Below are positions 37,682 through 47,917 of a stretch of DNA of 64,000 nt, in pieces (position 1 is the stretch's first letter; each line of letters begins with the position of its first letter). The DNA is taken from the NCBI GenBank assembly GCA_902632445.1, contig CACPCL010000001.1, positions 78,375 to 142,374 of the forward strand, written 5' to 3'. A program made the position numbers and the translations under genes. Source of the DNA: an uncultured Pelagibacteraceae bacterium. GTDB taxonomy: Bacteria > Pseudomonadota > Alphaproteobacteria > Pelagibacterales > Pelagibacteraceae. The notes below the pieces were generated by a model. It was not told where the DNA came from. It was given only the letters and a program-made list of their open reading frames with translations, and did no database searches.

Positions 37682-39399
37682 TAAATTTTTGAATAATCTT
37701 TTACTTCTTTTTTCTTACCAGGGTGCGTTGGCGCTCCTAAATAAGCTGGCCCTACAGTTTGAGCATACTTCCATAAAGTTCCCGAACCAAATTGCGATTT
37801 CTTTGCTTTCCATTTCTTTCTTCTAGCAATAAGTTGGGATTTGGAAAGTCTAACATTTATAGTTCCCCTTTTAGCATCAATATCTATTTTATCTCCATTT
37901 TTTAGTAAGGCAATTGGGCCGCCTAGTGCTGCTTCAGGTCCAACGTGACCTACACAAAAACCTCTAGTTGCTCCTGAAAACCTTCCGTCTGTTATTAAAG
38001 CAACTTTTTCACCTTTTCCTTGGCCATAAATTGCGCCAGTTGTAGATAACATCTCTCGCATACCAGGTCCGCCTCTCGGTCCTTCGTATCTAATTATAAT
38101 TACATCACCATCTTTATACTTTTTCGTTTGAACAGCTTTCATTGCGTCCTCTTCATTATCAAAACATCTTGCTTTTCCGGAAAATTGTAATTTTTTTAAA
38201 CCAGCTATTTTTACAATTGCACCTTCAGGTGCCAAATTTCCTTTTAATCCAACCACGCCTCCATCTGGTGATAAAGGTTTATTGTATTCTCTTAAAACTT
38301 TTTGATTAGTATTAAATTTAATATTCTTCAAATTTTCTTTCATTGTTTTACCGGTAACAGTTAAACAATCTCCATGAATGTAACCTCCATCAAATAATGT
38401 TTTTAATAGCATTGGGACACCACCTGCTTCCCACATATCTTTAGCAACGTATTTACCACCGGGTTTTAAATCTGCAAGATAAGGTGTTTTTTTAAATATT
38501 TTTGCTACATCCATTAAATCAAATTTTACTCCTATCTCATTGGCCATTGCTGGTAAATGTAGAGCTGCATTAGTTGAACCTCCTGTTGCAGCAACTATTG
38601 TTGCTGCGTTTTCTAGAGATTTTTTTGTTACTATTTCTCGTGGTTTTAATTTTTTTTCTAATAAACTCATTACTGCTTGACCGCTTTCAAAAGCATATTT
38701 ATCTCTTTCCTCGTAAGGGGCTGGAGTTCCTGCTGAATAAGGTAAAGCTAATCCTATTGCTTCTGATACACACGCCATTGTGTTAGCTGTAAATTGACCT
38801 CCACATGCGCCTGCACTTGGGCAAGCAACTAATTCCAATTCTTTTAATTCCTCAGAGGACATTTTGCCTGATGAATGTTTTCCGACAGCTTCAAAAACAT
38901 CTACAACAGTTACATCTTTGCCTTTGTATTTACCTGGTAATATAGAGCCACCATAAATAAATACACTCGGGACATTAAGCCTTAACATAGACATCATCAA
39001 ACCTGGTAAAGATTTATCACATCCGGCAATTCCAACTAGAGCATCATAACAATGCCCTCTTACAGTCAGCTCAGCTGAGTCAGCTATTACTTCTCTAGAT
39101 ATCAGGGATGACTTCATTCCCTCATGTCCCATAGCAATACCGTCGGTAACAGTAATTGTACAAAATTCTCTAGGCGTGCCTCCTGACTGTTTTACTCCTT
39201 TTTTCACAGATTGAGCCTGTCTCATTAATGCTGTGTTACAAGGAGCTGCTTCATTCCAAGTTGATACAACTCCAACAAATGGTTTTGCTACATCTTGCTC
39301 CGTTTCACCCATAGCATAATAAAAGGATCTGTGTGGAGCTCTGTCTGGTCCTAAAGAGGTATGACGGCTTGGTAATTTTTTTTTATCAATTTTAGACAT
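37681..39399 (-). CDS. ilvD: dihydroxy-acid dehydratase
   Basis: IlvD is the Fe-S dehydratase of valine, leucine and isoleucine synthesis. The 572-residue protein has [11 protein letters not shown] near 45, [15 protein letters not shown] near 123, [15 protein letters not shown] near 195, and [21 protein letters not shown] near 476. All three cluster cysteines are in the expected places. It is directly downstream of valS, placing valine synthesis and charging side by side. Confidence 0.97.
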   Translation of the reverse strand: MSKIDKKKLPSRHTSLGPDRAPHRSFYYAMGETEQDVAKPFVGVVSTWNEAAPCNTALMRQAQSVKKGVKQSGGTPREFCTITVTDGIAMGHEGMKSSLISREVIADSAELTVRGHCYDALVGIAGCDKSLPGLMMSMLRLNVPSVFIYGGSILPGKYKGKDVTVVDVFEAVGKHSSGKMSSEELKELELVACPSAGACGGQFTANTMACVSEAIGLALPYSAGTPAPYEERDKYAFESGQAVMSLLEKKLKPREIVTKKSLENAATIVAATGGSTNAALHLPAMANEIGVKFDLMDVAKIFKKTPYLADLKPGGKYVAKDMWEAGGVPMLLKTLFDGGYIHGDCLTVTGKTMKENLKNIKFNTNQKVLREYNKPLSPDGGVVGLKGNLAPEGAIVKIAGLKKLQFSGKARCFDNEEDAMKAVQTKKYKDGDVIIIRYEGPRGGPGMREMLSTTGAIYGQGKGEKVALITDGRFSGATRGFCVGHVGPEAALGGPIALLKNGDKIDIDAKRGTINVRLSKSQLIARRKKWKAKKSQFGSGTLWKYAQTVGPAYLGAPTHPGKKKEVKDYSKI

Positions 39400-42048
39400 T
39401 TAAATAATACTTGATACAATACTTCTTAATTTTTCATCTTCAATAGTTAATTCTTTAAATAGATTTTTATCATTTTGTACAATTTCTTTAGGTGCATTTG
39501 TCACATAAGCCTTATTTTTGAGCTTAATATTCAATGCTGAAATCTGCTTATTTATTGCATCTATTTTTTGTAAAATTCTCTCTTTTTGGGAAGCTAAATT
39601 TATATCTTCATTGAAGTTGAGAGAGAGTTTTTCTTTTAGAACTAAAATATCTAAGGAGTTTCTATTTTTTGATTTAGTTTTAAGAATGCTGTTTACTCTT
39701 CCCACATGTTTTATTAAATTTAAATTTTTATCAACCAATTTCTTCAATTTTCCTGAATTTTCGTAAAAAAATATATTACAATTTAATTTAGGCGTAATTT
39801 TTAACTCTGCTTTAGTAGATCTAATTGCAGAAATTACTTCGATCAAATCATTGATTTCATTTTGTTTTTTTGAGAATTTGTTAATTTTTTTATACTCTGG
39901 CCAACTAGATGAAATTAAGTAGTTCTTAAAAACTTTTTTATAACCATTAATAGACCATAAATTCTCTGTAAAAAATGGGATAAATGGATGAAGAATTTTC
40001 AAAATGTTTGCCATCATAAAAGTAGAAAAAGCTTTTGCTTCTTTAACCTGCCCTTTATTTTTAGAATTAAAAATAGGTTTTAAAAACTCTAAGTACCAAT
40101 CGCAGTAAGAGTGCCAAACAAATTGATAAATATACTTTGCAGCCTCATCAAATCTAAAATTTTCAATACTTTTAGTAACTAATCTTTGTGTTTTTACGTA
40201 TTCACTATATATCCAATGATTAATTGAGAGTTGAATTGAATTTAAATTTATTTTTTTATTTAATTTGCATTTATTTAGTTTTAAGAAATTATTAGCACTC
40301 CAAATTTTTGTTATGAAGTTTCTATTTCCTGTCACTCTAGCTTTTGATAGTTTTACATCTCTTCCTGGAGATGCCATTGATATCAAGGTAAATCTTAAAC
40401 TGTCAGCTCCGTATTCATTAATTAATTCTAAAGGGTCAATTACATTTCCTTTTGACTTTGACATTTTTTGACCCCTTTCATCTCTTACAAGTGCATGAAC
40501 ATACACTTTGCGAAAAGGTGTAAGTTTATTGAAATAATTTCCCATCATTAGCATTCTTGCTACCCAAAAGAAAATAATATCAAAGCCAGTTACTAATACT
40601 GAAGTTGGATAAAAGTTTGCAAGCTCTTTTGTTTTATTAGGCCAGCCAAGTGTTGCAAAAGGCCATAAAGCAGATGAAAACCATGTATCTAAAACATCAG
40701 TTTCTTGACGTAATTTAAATTTTAAATTTTTATTTTTTTTCTTTGCTAATGAGATTGCGTCTTTTTGATTTTCAGCTACATAAATATTTCCATTGTCATC
40801 ATACCAAGCAGGAATTCTGTGACCCCACCAGATTTGACGTGAAATACACCAAGGCTCAATATCATTCATCCATTGAAAAAATGTTTTTGACCAAGTAATA
40901 GGAAAAAAAGAAGTTTTTCCATCTTTAACTATTTTGATAGGTTTTTTCGATAGTTTTTTTGCATCTACGAACCATTGTTCTGTAAGAAGAGGTTCTATTA
41001 TTGAATTTGATCTATCTCCATAAGGAACTTTATTTTTTATATTTTCAATTTTTACAAGATTACCCTTTTCTTTTAATTTTATTATTAAAAGTTTCCTTGC
41101 CTCAAATCTATCCAGACCCTGAAATTCCTTAATTCCATTTTGGTTTATTCTTCCATTTTTTTCGAAAATATTAATTATTTCCAATTTATTTCTTTTGCTA
41201 ACTTCATAATCGTTGAAATCGTGTGCTGGAGTAATTTTAACAGCACCAGATCCCTGATCAGGATCAGCATAGCGATCAGAAATAATTTTTATTTTTCTGT
41301 TAACAATTGGAATTAAAACATTTTTTCCTACTAAGTTAATATACCTCTCATCTTTAGGATTTACAGCAACTGCGGTATCTCCCATCATAGTTTCTGGTCT
41401 AGTTGTTGCAATAGTGATTTTTTGATCAGAATTTTCTATTGGATAGTCAATATAATATAATTGAGATTGTACATCTTTTTGTATTACTTCTAAATCAGAA
41501 ATGGCAGTTTGAAGCTGTGTATCCCAATTAACTAATTTTTTGTCCTTATAGATTAATTTACTATTATAAAGATCTACAAATACTTTGGTCACCGCTCTTG
41601 ACAAATCTTTATCCATTGTAAACCTAGTTCTTGACCAATCACATGAGCAACCTAGCTTTTTAAGTTGATCTAAAATTATTCCACCTGACTCATTCTTCCA
41701 TTCCCAAACTTTTTTAATAAATTTTTCTCTTCCTAAATCGTTTTTTTTAATTCCTTGTTTTATAAGGTTGTTTTCAACAACTGCCTGAGTTGCAATTCCA
41801 GCATGGTCTGTTCCAGGCTGCCATAAAGTTTCAAGACCTTTCATCCTATTAAATCTCACAAGAACATCTTGAAGGCTATTATTTAGAGCATGACCCATAT
41901 GTAACCTTCCAGTTACATTAGGTGGCGGTATCACAATAGAAAATTTTTTATTTGATTTACTTTTAATAGGTTTAAAACATCCATTTTTAATCCAAAAATT
42001 TGATATTTTTCTTTCTTCCTTTATATGGTTGTATTTTGTAAATTCCAT
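39400..42048 (-). CDS. valS: valyl-tRNA synthetase
   Basis: The 882-residue class I synthetase charges tRNA-Val. It has IVIPPPNVTGRLHMGHALNNS near 38-58 (HIGH motif), a CP1 editing domain with TTRPETMMGDTAVAVNP near 215, the GWPNKTKEL and VTGFDIIFFWVARM segments, and KMSKSKGNVIDP near 530. A C-terminal coiled-coil arm ends the protein (SQKERILQKIDAINKQIS). It lies eight bases after the VTC-domain gene and may share its transcript with the CotH/VTC cluster upstream. Confidence 0.97.
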   Translation of the reverse strand: MEFTKYNHIKEERKISNFWIKNGCFKPIKSKSNKKFSIVIPPPNVTGRLHMGHALNNSLQDVLVRFNRMKGLETLWQPGTDHAGIATQAVVENNLIKQGIKKNDLGREKFIKKVWEWKNESGGIILDQLKKLGCSCDWSRTRFTMDKDLSRAVTKVFVDLYNSKLIYKDKKLVNWDTQLQTAISDLEVIQKDVQSQLYYIDYPIENSDQKITIATTRPETMMGDTAVAVNPKDERYINLVGKNVLIPIVNRKIKIISDRYADPDQGSGAVKITPAHDFNDYEVSKRNKLEIINIFEKNGRINQNGIKEFQGLDRFEARKLLIIKLKEKGNLVKIENIKNKVPYGDRSNSIIEPLLTEQWFVDAKKLSKKPIKIVKDGKTSFFPITWSKTFFQWMNDIEPWCISRQIWWGHRIPAWYDDNGNIYVAENQKDAISLAKKKNKNLKFKLRQETDVLDTWFSSALWPFATLGWPNKTKELANFYPTSVLVTGFDIIFFWVARMLMMGNYFNKLTPFRKVYVHALVRDERGQKMSKSKGNVIDPLELINEYGADSLRFTLISMASPGRDVKLSKARVTGNRNFITKIWSANNFLKLNKCKLNKKINLNSIQLSINHWIYSEYVKTQRLVTKSIENFRFDEAAKYIYQFVWHSYCDWYLEFLKPIFNSKNKGQVKEAKAFSTFMMANILKILHPFIPFFTENLWSINGYKKVFKNYLISSSWPEYKKINKFSKKQNEINDLIEVISAIRSTKAELKITPKLNCNIFFYENSGKLKKLVDKNLNLIKHVGRVNSILKTKSKNRNSLDILVLKEKLSLNFNEDINLASQKERILQKIDAINKQISALNIKLKNKAYVTNAPKEIVQNDKNLFKELTIEDEKLRSIVSSII

Positions 42049-42056
42049 TTTGTTGA

Positions 42057-42647
42057 TTAATATTTTAGATTTTCAACTGCATAACAATATTTTGAAAATC
42101 TAATTCTTTGAAAAGGAAATGTTTTTACTAAAAAGTCTGTGTCTTTATCAATTGATGTTTTAATTTCTACAATAACTTTTTCATCAGCAGTGTAGCTATT
42201 ATTTCTATAACTTTCATATTTTATATTATTATCTATTGATAATCGTATTCCTTTGTACAAAATATATTCTCTATCATATGAAACAGTAAAAGTGGGAAAA
42301 CAAGCTCCATATTGATAGTCTAAAATCCCATTTTTTTTCAAATTATCTGCCTCTTTTTCGTTGATTACTTTTCGAGTTTTAAATCTTCCCTCAACTGATG
42401 AGTTTTTTACTTCTAAATAAAATTGATTATCCGAATTATTTGGATAATTCCTAACTCTTATCTTTTTTCTTGGTACTATTCCCTCTATTGAATCTGTGTA
42501 CATTTCTAGTTTTAAATTATCAAAATACAAACTTTTAATTTTTCTAGGTTCATAAAGATTTTTAGCAGAGTCTTTAAATAAAAAATCTTTAAATTCTATT
42601 AAATTTTCTGGCCTTAAATATAATTTTTCTTCAATTCTAAAACTCAT
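42057..42647 (-). CDS. VTC-domain (polyphosphate polymerase-type) protein
   Basis: The 196-residue protein has the VTC/CYTH triphosphate-tunnel fold used by yeast Vtc4 to make polyphosphate from ATP. The tunnel pattern looks complete: RIEEKLYL (Glu6, Lys8), RKKIRVRNY (Arg64, Arg66), FYLEVK (Glu79, Lys81), YDREY (Arg126), RLSID (Arg135), VEIK (Glu161, Lys163) and RFSKYCYAVE (Lys186). No membrane or SPX domain is present, so it is a stand-alone catalytic domain, probably cytosolic. It starts immediately after the stop of the pyrophosphatase fusion gene. Polyphosphate synthesis is the family expectation, not shown here; a membrane partner could be the DUF4956 protein. Confidence 0.75.
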   Translation of the reverse strand: MSFRIEEKLYLRPENLIEFKDFLFKDSAKNLYEPRKIKSLYFDNLKLEMYTDSIEGIVPRKKIRVRNYPNNSDNQFYLEVKNSSVEGRFKTRKVINEKEADNLKKNGILDYQYGACFPTFTVSYDREYILYKGIRLSIDNNIKYESYRNNSYTADEKVIVEIKTSIDKDTDFLVKTFPFQRIRFSKYCYAVENLKY

Positions 42648-45600
42648 TTAACTTCTTGGTCTCAATCCTGATTTTTTATACTCCCTGTTGGTATAATTAA
42701 TCAATTTTTGAGCTTCGGATACGGTACCTAATTTCTCAAAAGTTACTACATTTTTGCCTTTATAATTTTCAAACCAATTTGTTATTTCTTCTAATATTTT
42801 AGGATTTTCATTTTTAAAATGTAGTAAATTTTCATATTTTGAAAAACTATCATTTAATGGAACTGCCACTATCTTATCATCATTCTCTCCGAAATCTTTC
42901 ATTCGAATAACTCCTAAAATTTTTACTTTAACTACATCTCCTTGCGTCAGAGATGGGCCTAAAACTAATGCGTCAAGCGGATCACCGTCACCGCCAACTC
43001 TTAGTGGTAAAACTGTATTAGGAATAATGCCATAGTTTACCGGGTAGGGCTTATAATTTATTGAACGAGGCTTACCCATATAAAACTCTCTATTAAGTGC
43101 TCCAGTCGCTGATTTGGAAACCTCCCATTTTTCACTCATTCCCGCAGGTATTTCAACAACAACATTGACGGAGTTATCATTATTGAAAGCTTTATAATCT
43201 TTATGAAAATTTTTTATCACTGGTTTTCCATTTACTTGTTGAAGTTTTAATTCAGACAGATCGTATCTATCTCCAAAAGTAAAATTTTTAAGAATTTTAT
43301 CTCCCTCATAAATTTTAGAAAATATATCAATATCTGCTATTTTGTAAAAATTTGTACATTTTTTCTTTTTAACTTTTATGAGCGCACCTAGAAATTCTTG
43401 CTTTTTTTTATAAGCTGCAACGCATGTCTCTAAATTATCAAGATAAGCTTTATTTGCTTTTACAATAGAGCTATCTTTAGAAGCTATACCGATATTAGCA
43501 TTCTTAACAATTATTTCGTTTAATTTTATGAAAGACTTTTCTCCAACAGATAAAGCTTTGTCTCCGCAATTTTTTAAGTTTAATTTTCCAAGTTCATACG
43601 ATCCAGCTGAAAAATCAACGCAATCGTTTAGAGCGTATTCTATGTTTATTTTATCGATTTTAAGTCTTGAAAAGTCTACATCAAGCGCATCACTAAAAGA
43701 ATTATTGATAGAAATTTCACTAATGTGCCCATCAACATTGATAAAATTAATAGTATCTTCACAGCTTGAATTAATTGCCTCAACTGAAAGTTTGCTAACT
43801 TTTAAATCAACAAATGATAGGCATCCTGTCAAAGTTTTATCGTTTATTGGATAGTTTTTTGGAAAAGTCTTTAAACTTAAATTGCCATTTTCAATAACAT
43901 TAAAACCATTAAAAATAATTTTAAGATCTTTTAATTCGCCACCTTTGAAATAAATTCTTGCACCAGGACTTTCCTGAAATATCTCTATTGTATTAGTATC
44001 CTCGTTTAATAAAACTCTAACATTTTTTTCTATAAAAATATTTGTATTTTTAAAATTAAGTTTTTTATATTCATCGGAAAAACCAATATTTGATAATTCA
44101 AATTTCTTACCAAGATACTGATAAGATGATCCTTCTAAATTGAAATCTCCTTCTAATAAATCAGCAATATTGTTGTTTGAAAAATTAACTTTATCACAAT
44201 TATTAGTTGATAAACTACACCTGATCAGGTCGTTATCTGTTACATCATGTTTAATTACATAAATGTTTGGCTCAACATCTTTAATATTTTGATAAAAAAC
44301 TTCAGATATATTCTCAATAGGTTTAAATTGATTATAAATTATATCTTCCTTATTAGCATAGTTTTTATAGTTATCTTTCAATAAATTTAAGTTTTTTTTA
44401 ATTTTAAATAACTTATTTTCGATTTTTGAATCACTAATTATAATCCCTGATGATTCTAAATCTCTTTTAAAATTTTTAATATTTATTTCCTCAATTTTTT
44501 TTTCAAGTAGATCGAAGGATTTTAAAAAATCTTTCGAAACTGGTAATCTAAAGTTTCCTAAACTTAAATCAGCATCAATATTTGGATTGGCGTCATAATT
44601 AATTGGTTCAAAATATGAGTCAAAAGAATTCCAATAAAACTTCCTATTATTTGAAGCTAACCCATGATAGCTATTTGTAGATTGTAATAATAAGTTATAA
44701 ATATTTAATTTTTCAATATTTTTTTTATCAAATAGGCCTAGAAGTGTATTATCTAAATCGTATTCTGAATAATTATAATTATTAATATTTCCATCTTGAA
44801 ACCTGTTAGCGTAATACAAATAAATTAAATTCAATTTTGACAGGGAGTCATAAGATATTTCTTTATAAATCTCATTTTTAACAATCAAATTAGCATTAGT
44901 AAGTTTTGCTAACATATATTTTGCTGATTTATTAAGCAAAGGAACCACCCCAGCTGACCAATTACTAAGTTGATTATCTGGTATATTTTTTAAAGACTTC
45001 CAAAAGTATTTTTCATCTGACTCCAAAATTGGTCCCTCTCTCCTATTGTTAAATTCTAATAGTTCTTTTGATGCTTTTTCTTGAAAAAGCATTACAGACT
45101 CAGCTTTATTAATTTTAGCATTAACTTTTAAGGATCTAGGGGCAAGATAATCAAAGTTTCTTAGGAGTTGGGTTTGAATAATTACATCTTCAAGCACACC
45201 ACGAGTATTAGGTCTTAATAATTTAAATTTAGTAATTCCCCTTATATTTCCATTATCTAGATGAACATCTATACTCTGTAAAATGTAGTTATCATGTAAA
45301 CTTATATGATCTTTTTGATCTCCACTGTGTCTTATTCGACCTGAATAAAAGCACTCTGAACCATCTTCAAAATATACAGTTACTTTTGCTTTAAATCTTT
45401 TTTTATAGATATCATCAATATATCTTGAGTTACTTGTAATAATTTTTATGCCATTTACTGTCCAATTTCTGTAATTATTCGTTTCAATATCAATCTTTTT
45501 GATTTTTAATTTATCGTAATTAACTAAAAAATTTTCATTTATTTCTGAATTACAGCCTTTAAAAATATTTTTTTCCTTTAATTCTGTATTTGCTATTACA

Positions 45601-45650
45601 TTAGTTGAAGCTAAAACTAAAAAAAGAAAAAAAAAATAAACTTTTTTCAT
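42648..45650 (-). CDS. secreted fusion: CotH-like kinase region + beta-helix-like region + inorganic pyrophosphatase
   Basis: This 1000-residue protein has a Sec signal (cleavage near residue 20). Residues about 85-360 resemble CotH-type kinases: GRIRHSG near 104, YLAPRS and a LFQEKASKELLEF segment with REGPI near 205, then KFYWN...FEPINYDANPN with Asp353 at the metal-aspartate position. Residues about 530-750 are irregular short beta repeats resembling a right-handed beta helix. Residues about 826-990 are a complete family I pyrophosphatase: VEIPAG (Glu833), Lys841, Glu843, GDGDPLDAL (Asp888, 890, 893), Asp919, Asp925, Lys926, and NYK (Tyr963, Lys964), all the expected catalytic and metal ligands. 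The signal implies an exported pyrophosphatase. The reading frame is continuous. It lies between DUF4956 and VTC genes with 0-4 base gaps. Confidence 0.8.
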   Translation of the reverse strand: MKKVYFFFLFLVLASTNVIANTELKEKNIFKGCNSEINENFLVNYDKLKIKKIDIETNNYRNWTVNGIKIITSNSRYIDDIYKKRFKAKVTVYFEDGSECFYSGRIRHSGDQKDHISLHDNYILQSIDVHLDNGNIRGITKFKLLRPNTRGVLEDVIIQTQLLRNFDYLAPRSLKVNAKINKAESVMLFQEKASKELLEFNNRREGPILESDEKYFWKSLKNIPDNQLSNWSAGVVPLLNKSAKYMLAKLTNANLIVKNEIYKEISYDSLSKLNLIYLYYANRFQDGNINNYNYSEYDLDNTLLGLFDKKNIEKLNIYNLLLQSTNSYHGLASNNRKFYWNSFDSYFEPINYDANPNIDADLSLGNFRLPVSKDFLKSFDLLEKKIEEINIKNFKRDLESSGIIISDSKIENKLFKIKKNLNLLKDNYKNYANKEDIIYNQFKPIENISEVFYQNIKDVEPNIYVIKHDVTDNDLIRCSLSTNNCDKVNFSNNNIADLLEGDFNLEGSSYQYLGKKFELSNIGFSDEYKKLNFKNTNIFIEKNVRVLLNEDTNTIEIFQESPGARIYFKGGELKDLKIIFNGFNVIENGNLSLKTFPKNYPINDKTLTGCLSFVDLKVSKLSVEAINSSCEDTINFINVDGHISEISINNSFSDALDVDFSRLKIDKINIEYALNDCVDFSAGSYELGKLNLKNCGDKALSVGEKSFIKLNEIIVKNANIGIASKDSSIVKANKAYLDNLETCVAAYKKKQEFLGALIKVKKKKCTNFYKIADIDIFSKIYEGDKILKNFTFGDRYDLSELKLQQVNGKPVIKNFHKDYKAFNNDNSVNVVVEIPAGMSEKWEVSKSATGALNREFYMGKPRSINYKPYPVNYGIIPNTVLPLRVGGDGDPLDALVLGPSLTQGDVVKVKILGVIRMKDFGENDDKIVAVPLNDSFSKYENLLHFKNENPKILEEITNWFENYKGKNVVTFEKLGTVSEAQKLINYTNREYKKSGLRPRS

Positions 45651-45654
45651 TAAA

Positions 45655-46272
45655 CTAACTTATTACAATATTAATTTTATCAACGAGGTTTAAATCTTTT
45701 AATTTTTTTTCAAATTCCTCAAGATCTTTTCTATTTTCAAAATTTAGTCGATATATAAAATCTTGATTTTTAATATCTATTATTGAATTTGATAATTGAT
45801 CATTTTTTTCTACAAAGTCTATTCTTTCTTTTGCGGTAATCTCTAAAGTATTAGTTATATTACCCTCATTAAATGACATATTATAAAAAGATTTACCAAA
45901 TTTGTTTGAAATTTTTTGGGCAAACTTGACTAATAATATTATTAATACTGAACAGATTAATAATTGAATTGCCCATTTTGTTCTTACACTTGTAGCGATA
46001 CCAATAGTTATTAAGTCAAAATAAATAATTAACTCTAAGGCGCTTTTAACTGGGTGTCTAAATCTTACTATTGATAAAGCTCCTATCATCCCAAGAGATA
46101 GTGCAATATTTCCTGAAATAGTTTTTGTTATCACGTAAGTAATCACTGGTAAGATCATGAATGATACTGTTTGAGCGTGAGATTTTGCCCATGCTTGACC
46201 CACATAAGTAAGAGAAAATCTTAAAATCAAACCGCTTGAAACTAAGAGAATTAAAGGTTTTAGCTCATCCAT
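45655..46272 (-). CDS. DUF4956 family membrane protein
   Basis: The 205-residue protein has about four N-terminal membrane helices and a C-terminal soluble domain. The family core SLGMIGALSIVRFRHPVKSA (residues about 59-78) followed by an acidic helix and IGIATS is clear. Its function is unknown. In other bacteria DUF4956 genes often neighbour VTC-domain and CotH genes, and here it lies between two CotH-like genes, which supports a shared pathway. It could supply the membrane component missing from the soluble VTC protein (inference). Confidence 0.82.
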   Translation of the reverse strand: MDELKPLILLVSSGLILRFSLTYVGQAWAKSHAQTVSFMILPVITYVITKTISGNIALSLGMIGALSIVRFRHPVKSALELIIYFDLITIGIATSVRTKWAIQLLICSVLIILLVKFAQKISNKFGKSFYNMSFNEGNITNTLEITAKERIDFVEKNDQLSNSIIDIKNQDFIYRLNFENRKDLEEFEKKLKDLNLVDKINIVIS

Positions 46273-46306
46273 GGTTCTTATATACTTTTATTAAGATAAA
46301 TATCAA

Positions 46307-47917
46307 CTACTCACTTTTAAAATAATGCATTGATATATTGGCTTTTTTTGTTTTTTTTTGGCCAAGCACTTGAAATAAGACCTTTTGTTTATCGATCAAT
46401 AATTTTTGACACTCTTCTTTAAATAAACAATCGAATTTAAGAATAATATTTTCTACAGAAGATTGGGGTTTTCTTCCTTCAATTAAAAATGGCTCTTTCA
46501 AAAAAATTTTATTTCCATCTGCAAATTCGATTCCAGTAATTTCAACTGGTAAACGCTGTAAATTTGAAACACTCAATTCTAAAATGTTTTTGTTATAACT
46601 TGAAAAATATATATTTAAGCCTTGAACAGGATTTAAAAAATCTTGTATTCTTATCCTATTTATTTCAAGTTGATCAAAAGAAAATATTTCTTTATTTGGA
46701 TAATTAAGTTTTTGAATTTTATAGAATTTATTAAATTCTCGTTTGTTTTCATTAATTAAATTCTCATAATATTTATCGTTAGTGTAATTATTTAATTGCT
46801 TTAAAAATGCTCTATGAAAATCTTTATCTTTGTATAATAAATCTAAAAAGAAACTTTTATTTGCTGGTCTGTGAGGTTTATTATTTGTACTATCAATCCA
46901 CCAAGAAAAATAATAATCCTTAAAATTAAAACTTAAATCAACATGAGACTCTTTAGTAATTGGTTCTAATAATTTGGTTGAAGGATTGAAATAAAACTTT
47001 GTATCTCTATAATCAAATTCTGAGGATCCAAGTAAAGCTCTTAAAACCATAATTTTTATTAGTTTATTTACATCAAATATTTCGCTAATTCTTTTTTCTT
47101 CATTTCTAAAAGCCTCTAAGAGATAAATGGCTTCTTTAAGATATTTTTCTTGTGTTTTTCCCAAATTATTATTTGAAAATTGCACAGGTTGAATTTTTTC
47201 TCTCCAAAAATTGTCTTCAATTCCATTTAACGATCCTGTTGCACCAAGCTTGTTCATTCTTTGAGAGTTTTTAAATTCTTTTAAAAAAAGATCTTTGCTG
47301 AAACCTACTATTGGGCCTTGCTCTCTTTTATTAATTTTAAGCACTTCATCAGATATTCCTCCCTGGAGCATATATGGACCAAGATTTTTTCCATTAACAA
47401 CTAAATCATAATAATCTATACCGAGACTTATTAAGTTTTCTTTTTCCAAAGCTTTCATCAAAACCCATTCATACATAAAGCTTGACGTTTCTGGAGTCTG
47501 TAAATTAAACCTATTTAGATTCTTAAAGGGTTTAGAATTATTTTTTACCTTTACCTTAAAAGACCATCTATTGCTATGAGTCCAATGGTCTGGAAAAACT
47601 CCTTTAAGCCTTACTTCAACATCTCTAGTTAAGTTATTATGTAATAATTTACCATTAACCCATCTTTGCATCTTTTCTTGTAAAATTCCTTCATCAATTG
47701 CCTCTTTTCTAGAATTAAGAAGTTTTTCAAATTCTTTCTGGTCAATTGATATTTCTAATCTTTCTTTTGTAGATAAATTATAAATTAATCTTGAACCACT
47801 TTCATAGATATTTTTTATAAATGAAACGGTTTTACTATCAAGTTCAAATCTTTCAGTCAAAATACCTAAAAAAAATATAATTACAACGAATATAAAATTT
47901 TTAAAATTTTTTTTCAT
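46307..47917 (-). CDS. membrane-anchored CotH-like kinase-family protein
   Basis: The 536-residue protein has one N-terminal membrane helix (FIFVVIIFFLGILTERF) and a large extracytoplasmic part. CotH features are EVRLKGVFPDHW near 101 and NLNRFNLQTPETSSFMYEW near 133 (the nL/d.S..re segment). VVNGKNLGPYMLQGGISDEVL near 173 and KREQGPIVGF near 197 follow, then VLRALLGSSEFDYRDTKFYFN near 291. In the region where characterised CotH kinases have a PWDxD motif, this reads PITKESHVDL, so the usual aspartate is shifted or lost; Asp302 and Asp305 precede it. A C-terminal beta-rich region (430-520) follows. It overlaps the upstream phosphoesterase-like gene by four bases. Confidence 0.7.
   Translation of the reverse strand: MKKNFKNFIFVVIIFFLGILTERFELDSKTVSFIKNIYESGSRLIYNLSTKERLEISIDQKEFEKLLNSRKEAIDEGILQEKMQRWVNGKLLHNNLTRDVEVRLKGVFPDHWTHSNRWSFKVKVKNNSKPFKNLNRFNLQTPETSSFMYEWVLMKALEKENLISLGIDYYDLVVNGKNLGPYMLQGGISDEVLKINKREQGPIVGFSKDLFLKEFKNSQRMNKLGATGSLNGIEDNFWREKIQPVQFSNNNLGKTQEKYLKEAIYLLEAFRNEEKRISEIFDVNKLIKIMVLRALLGSSEFDYRDTKFYFNPSTKLLEPITKESHVDLSFNFKDYYFSWWIDSTNNKPHRPANKSFFLDLLYKDKDFHRAFLKQLNNYTNDKYYENLINENKREFNKFYKIQKLNYPNKEIFSFDQLEINRIRIQDFLNPVQGLNIYFSSYNKNILELSVSNLQRLPVEITGIEFADGNKIFLKEPFLIEGRKPQSSVENIILKFDCLFKEECQKLLIDKQKVLFQVLGQKKTKKANISMHYFKSE

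Noticed and set aside
43528..43854. Forward frame of about 108 codons opposite the pyrophosphatase fusion gene
   Set aside because: Antisense to the beta-helix-like region, whose repetitive composition leaves the opposite strand open; no recognisable protein.
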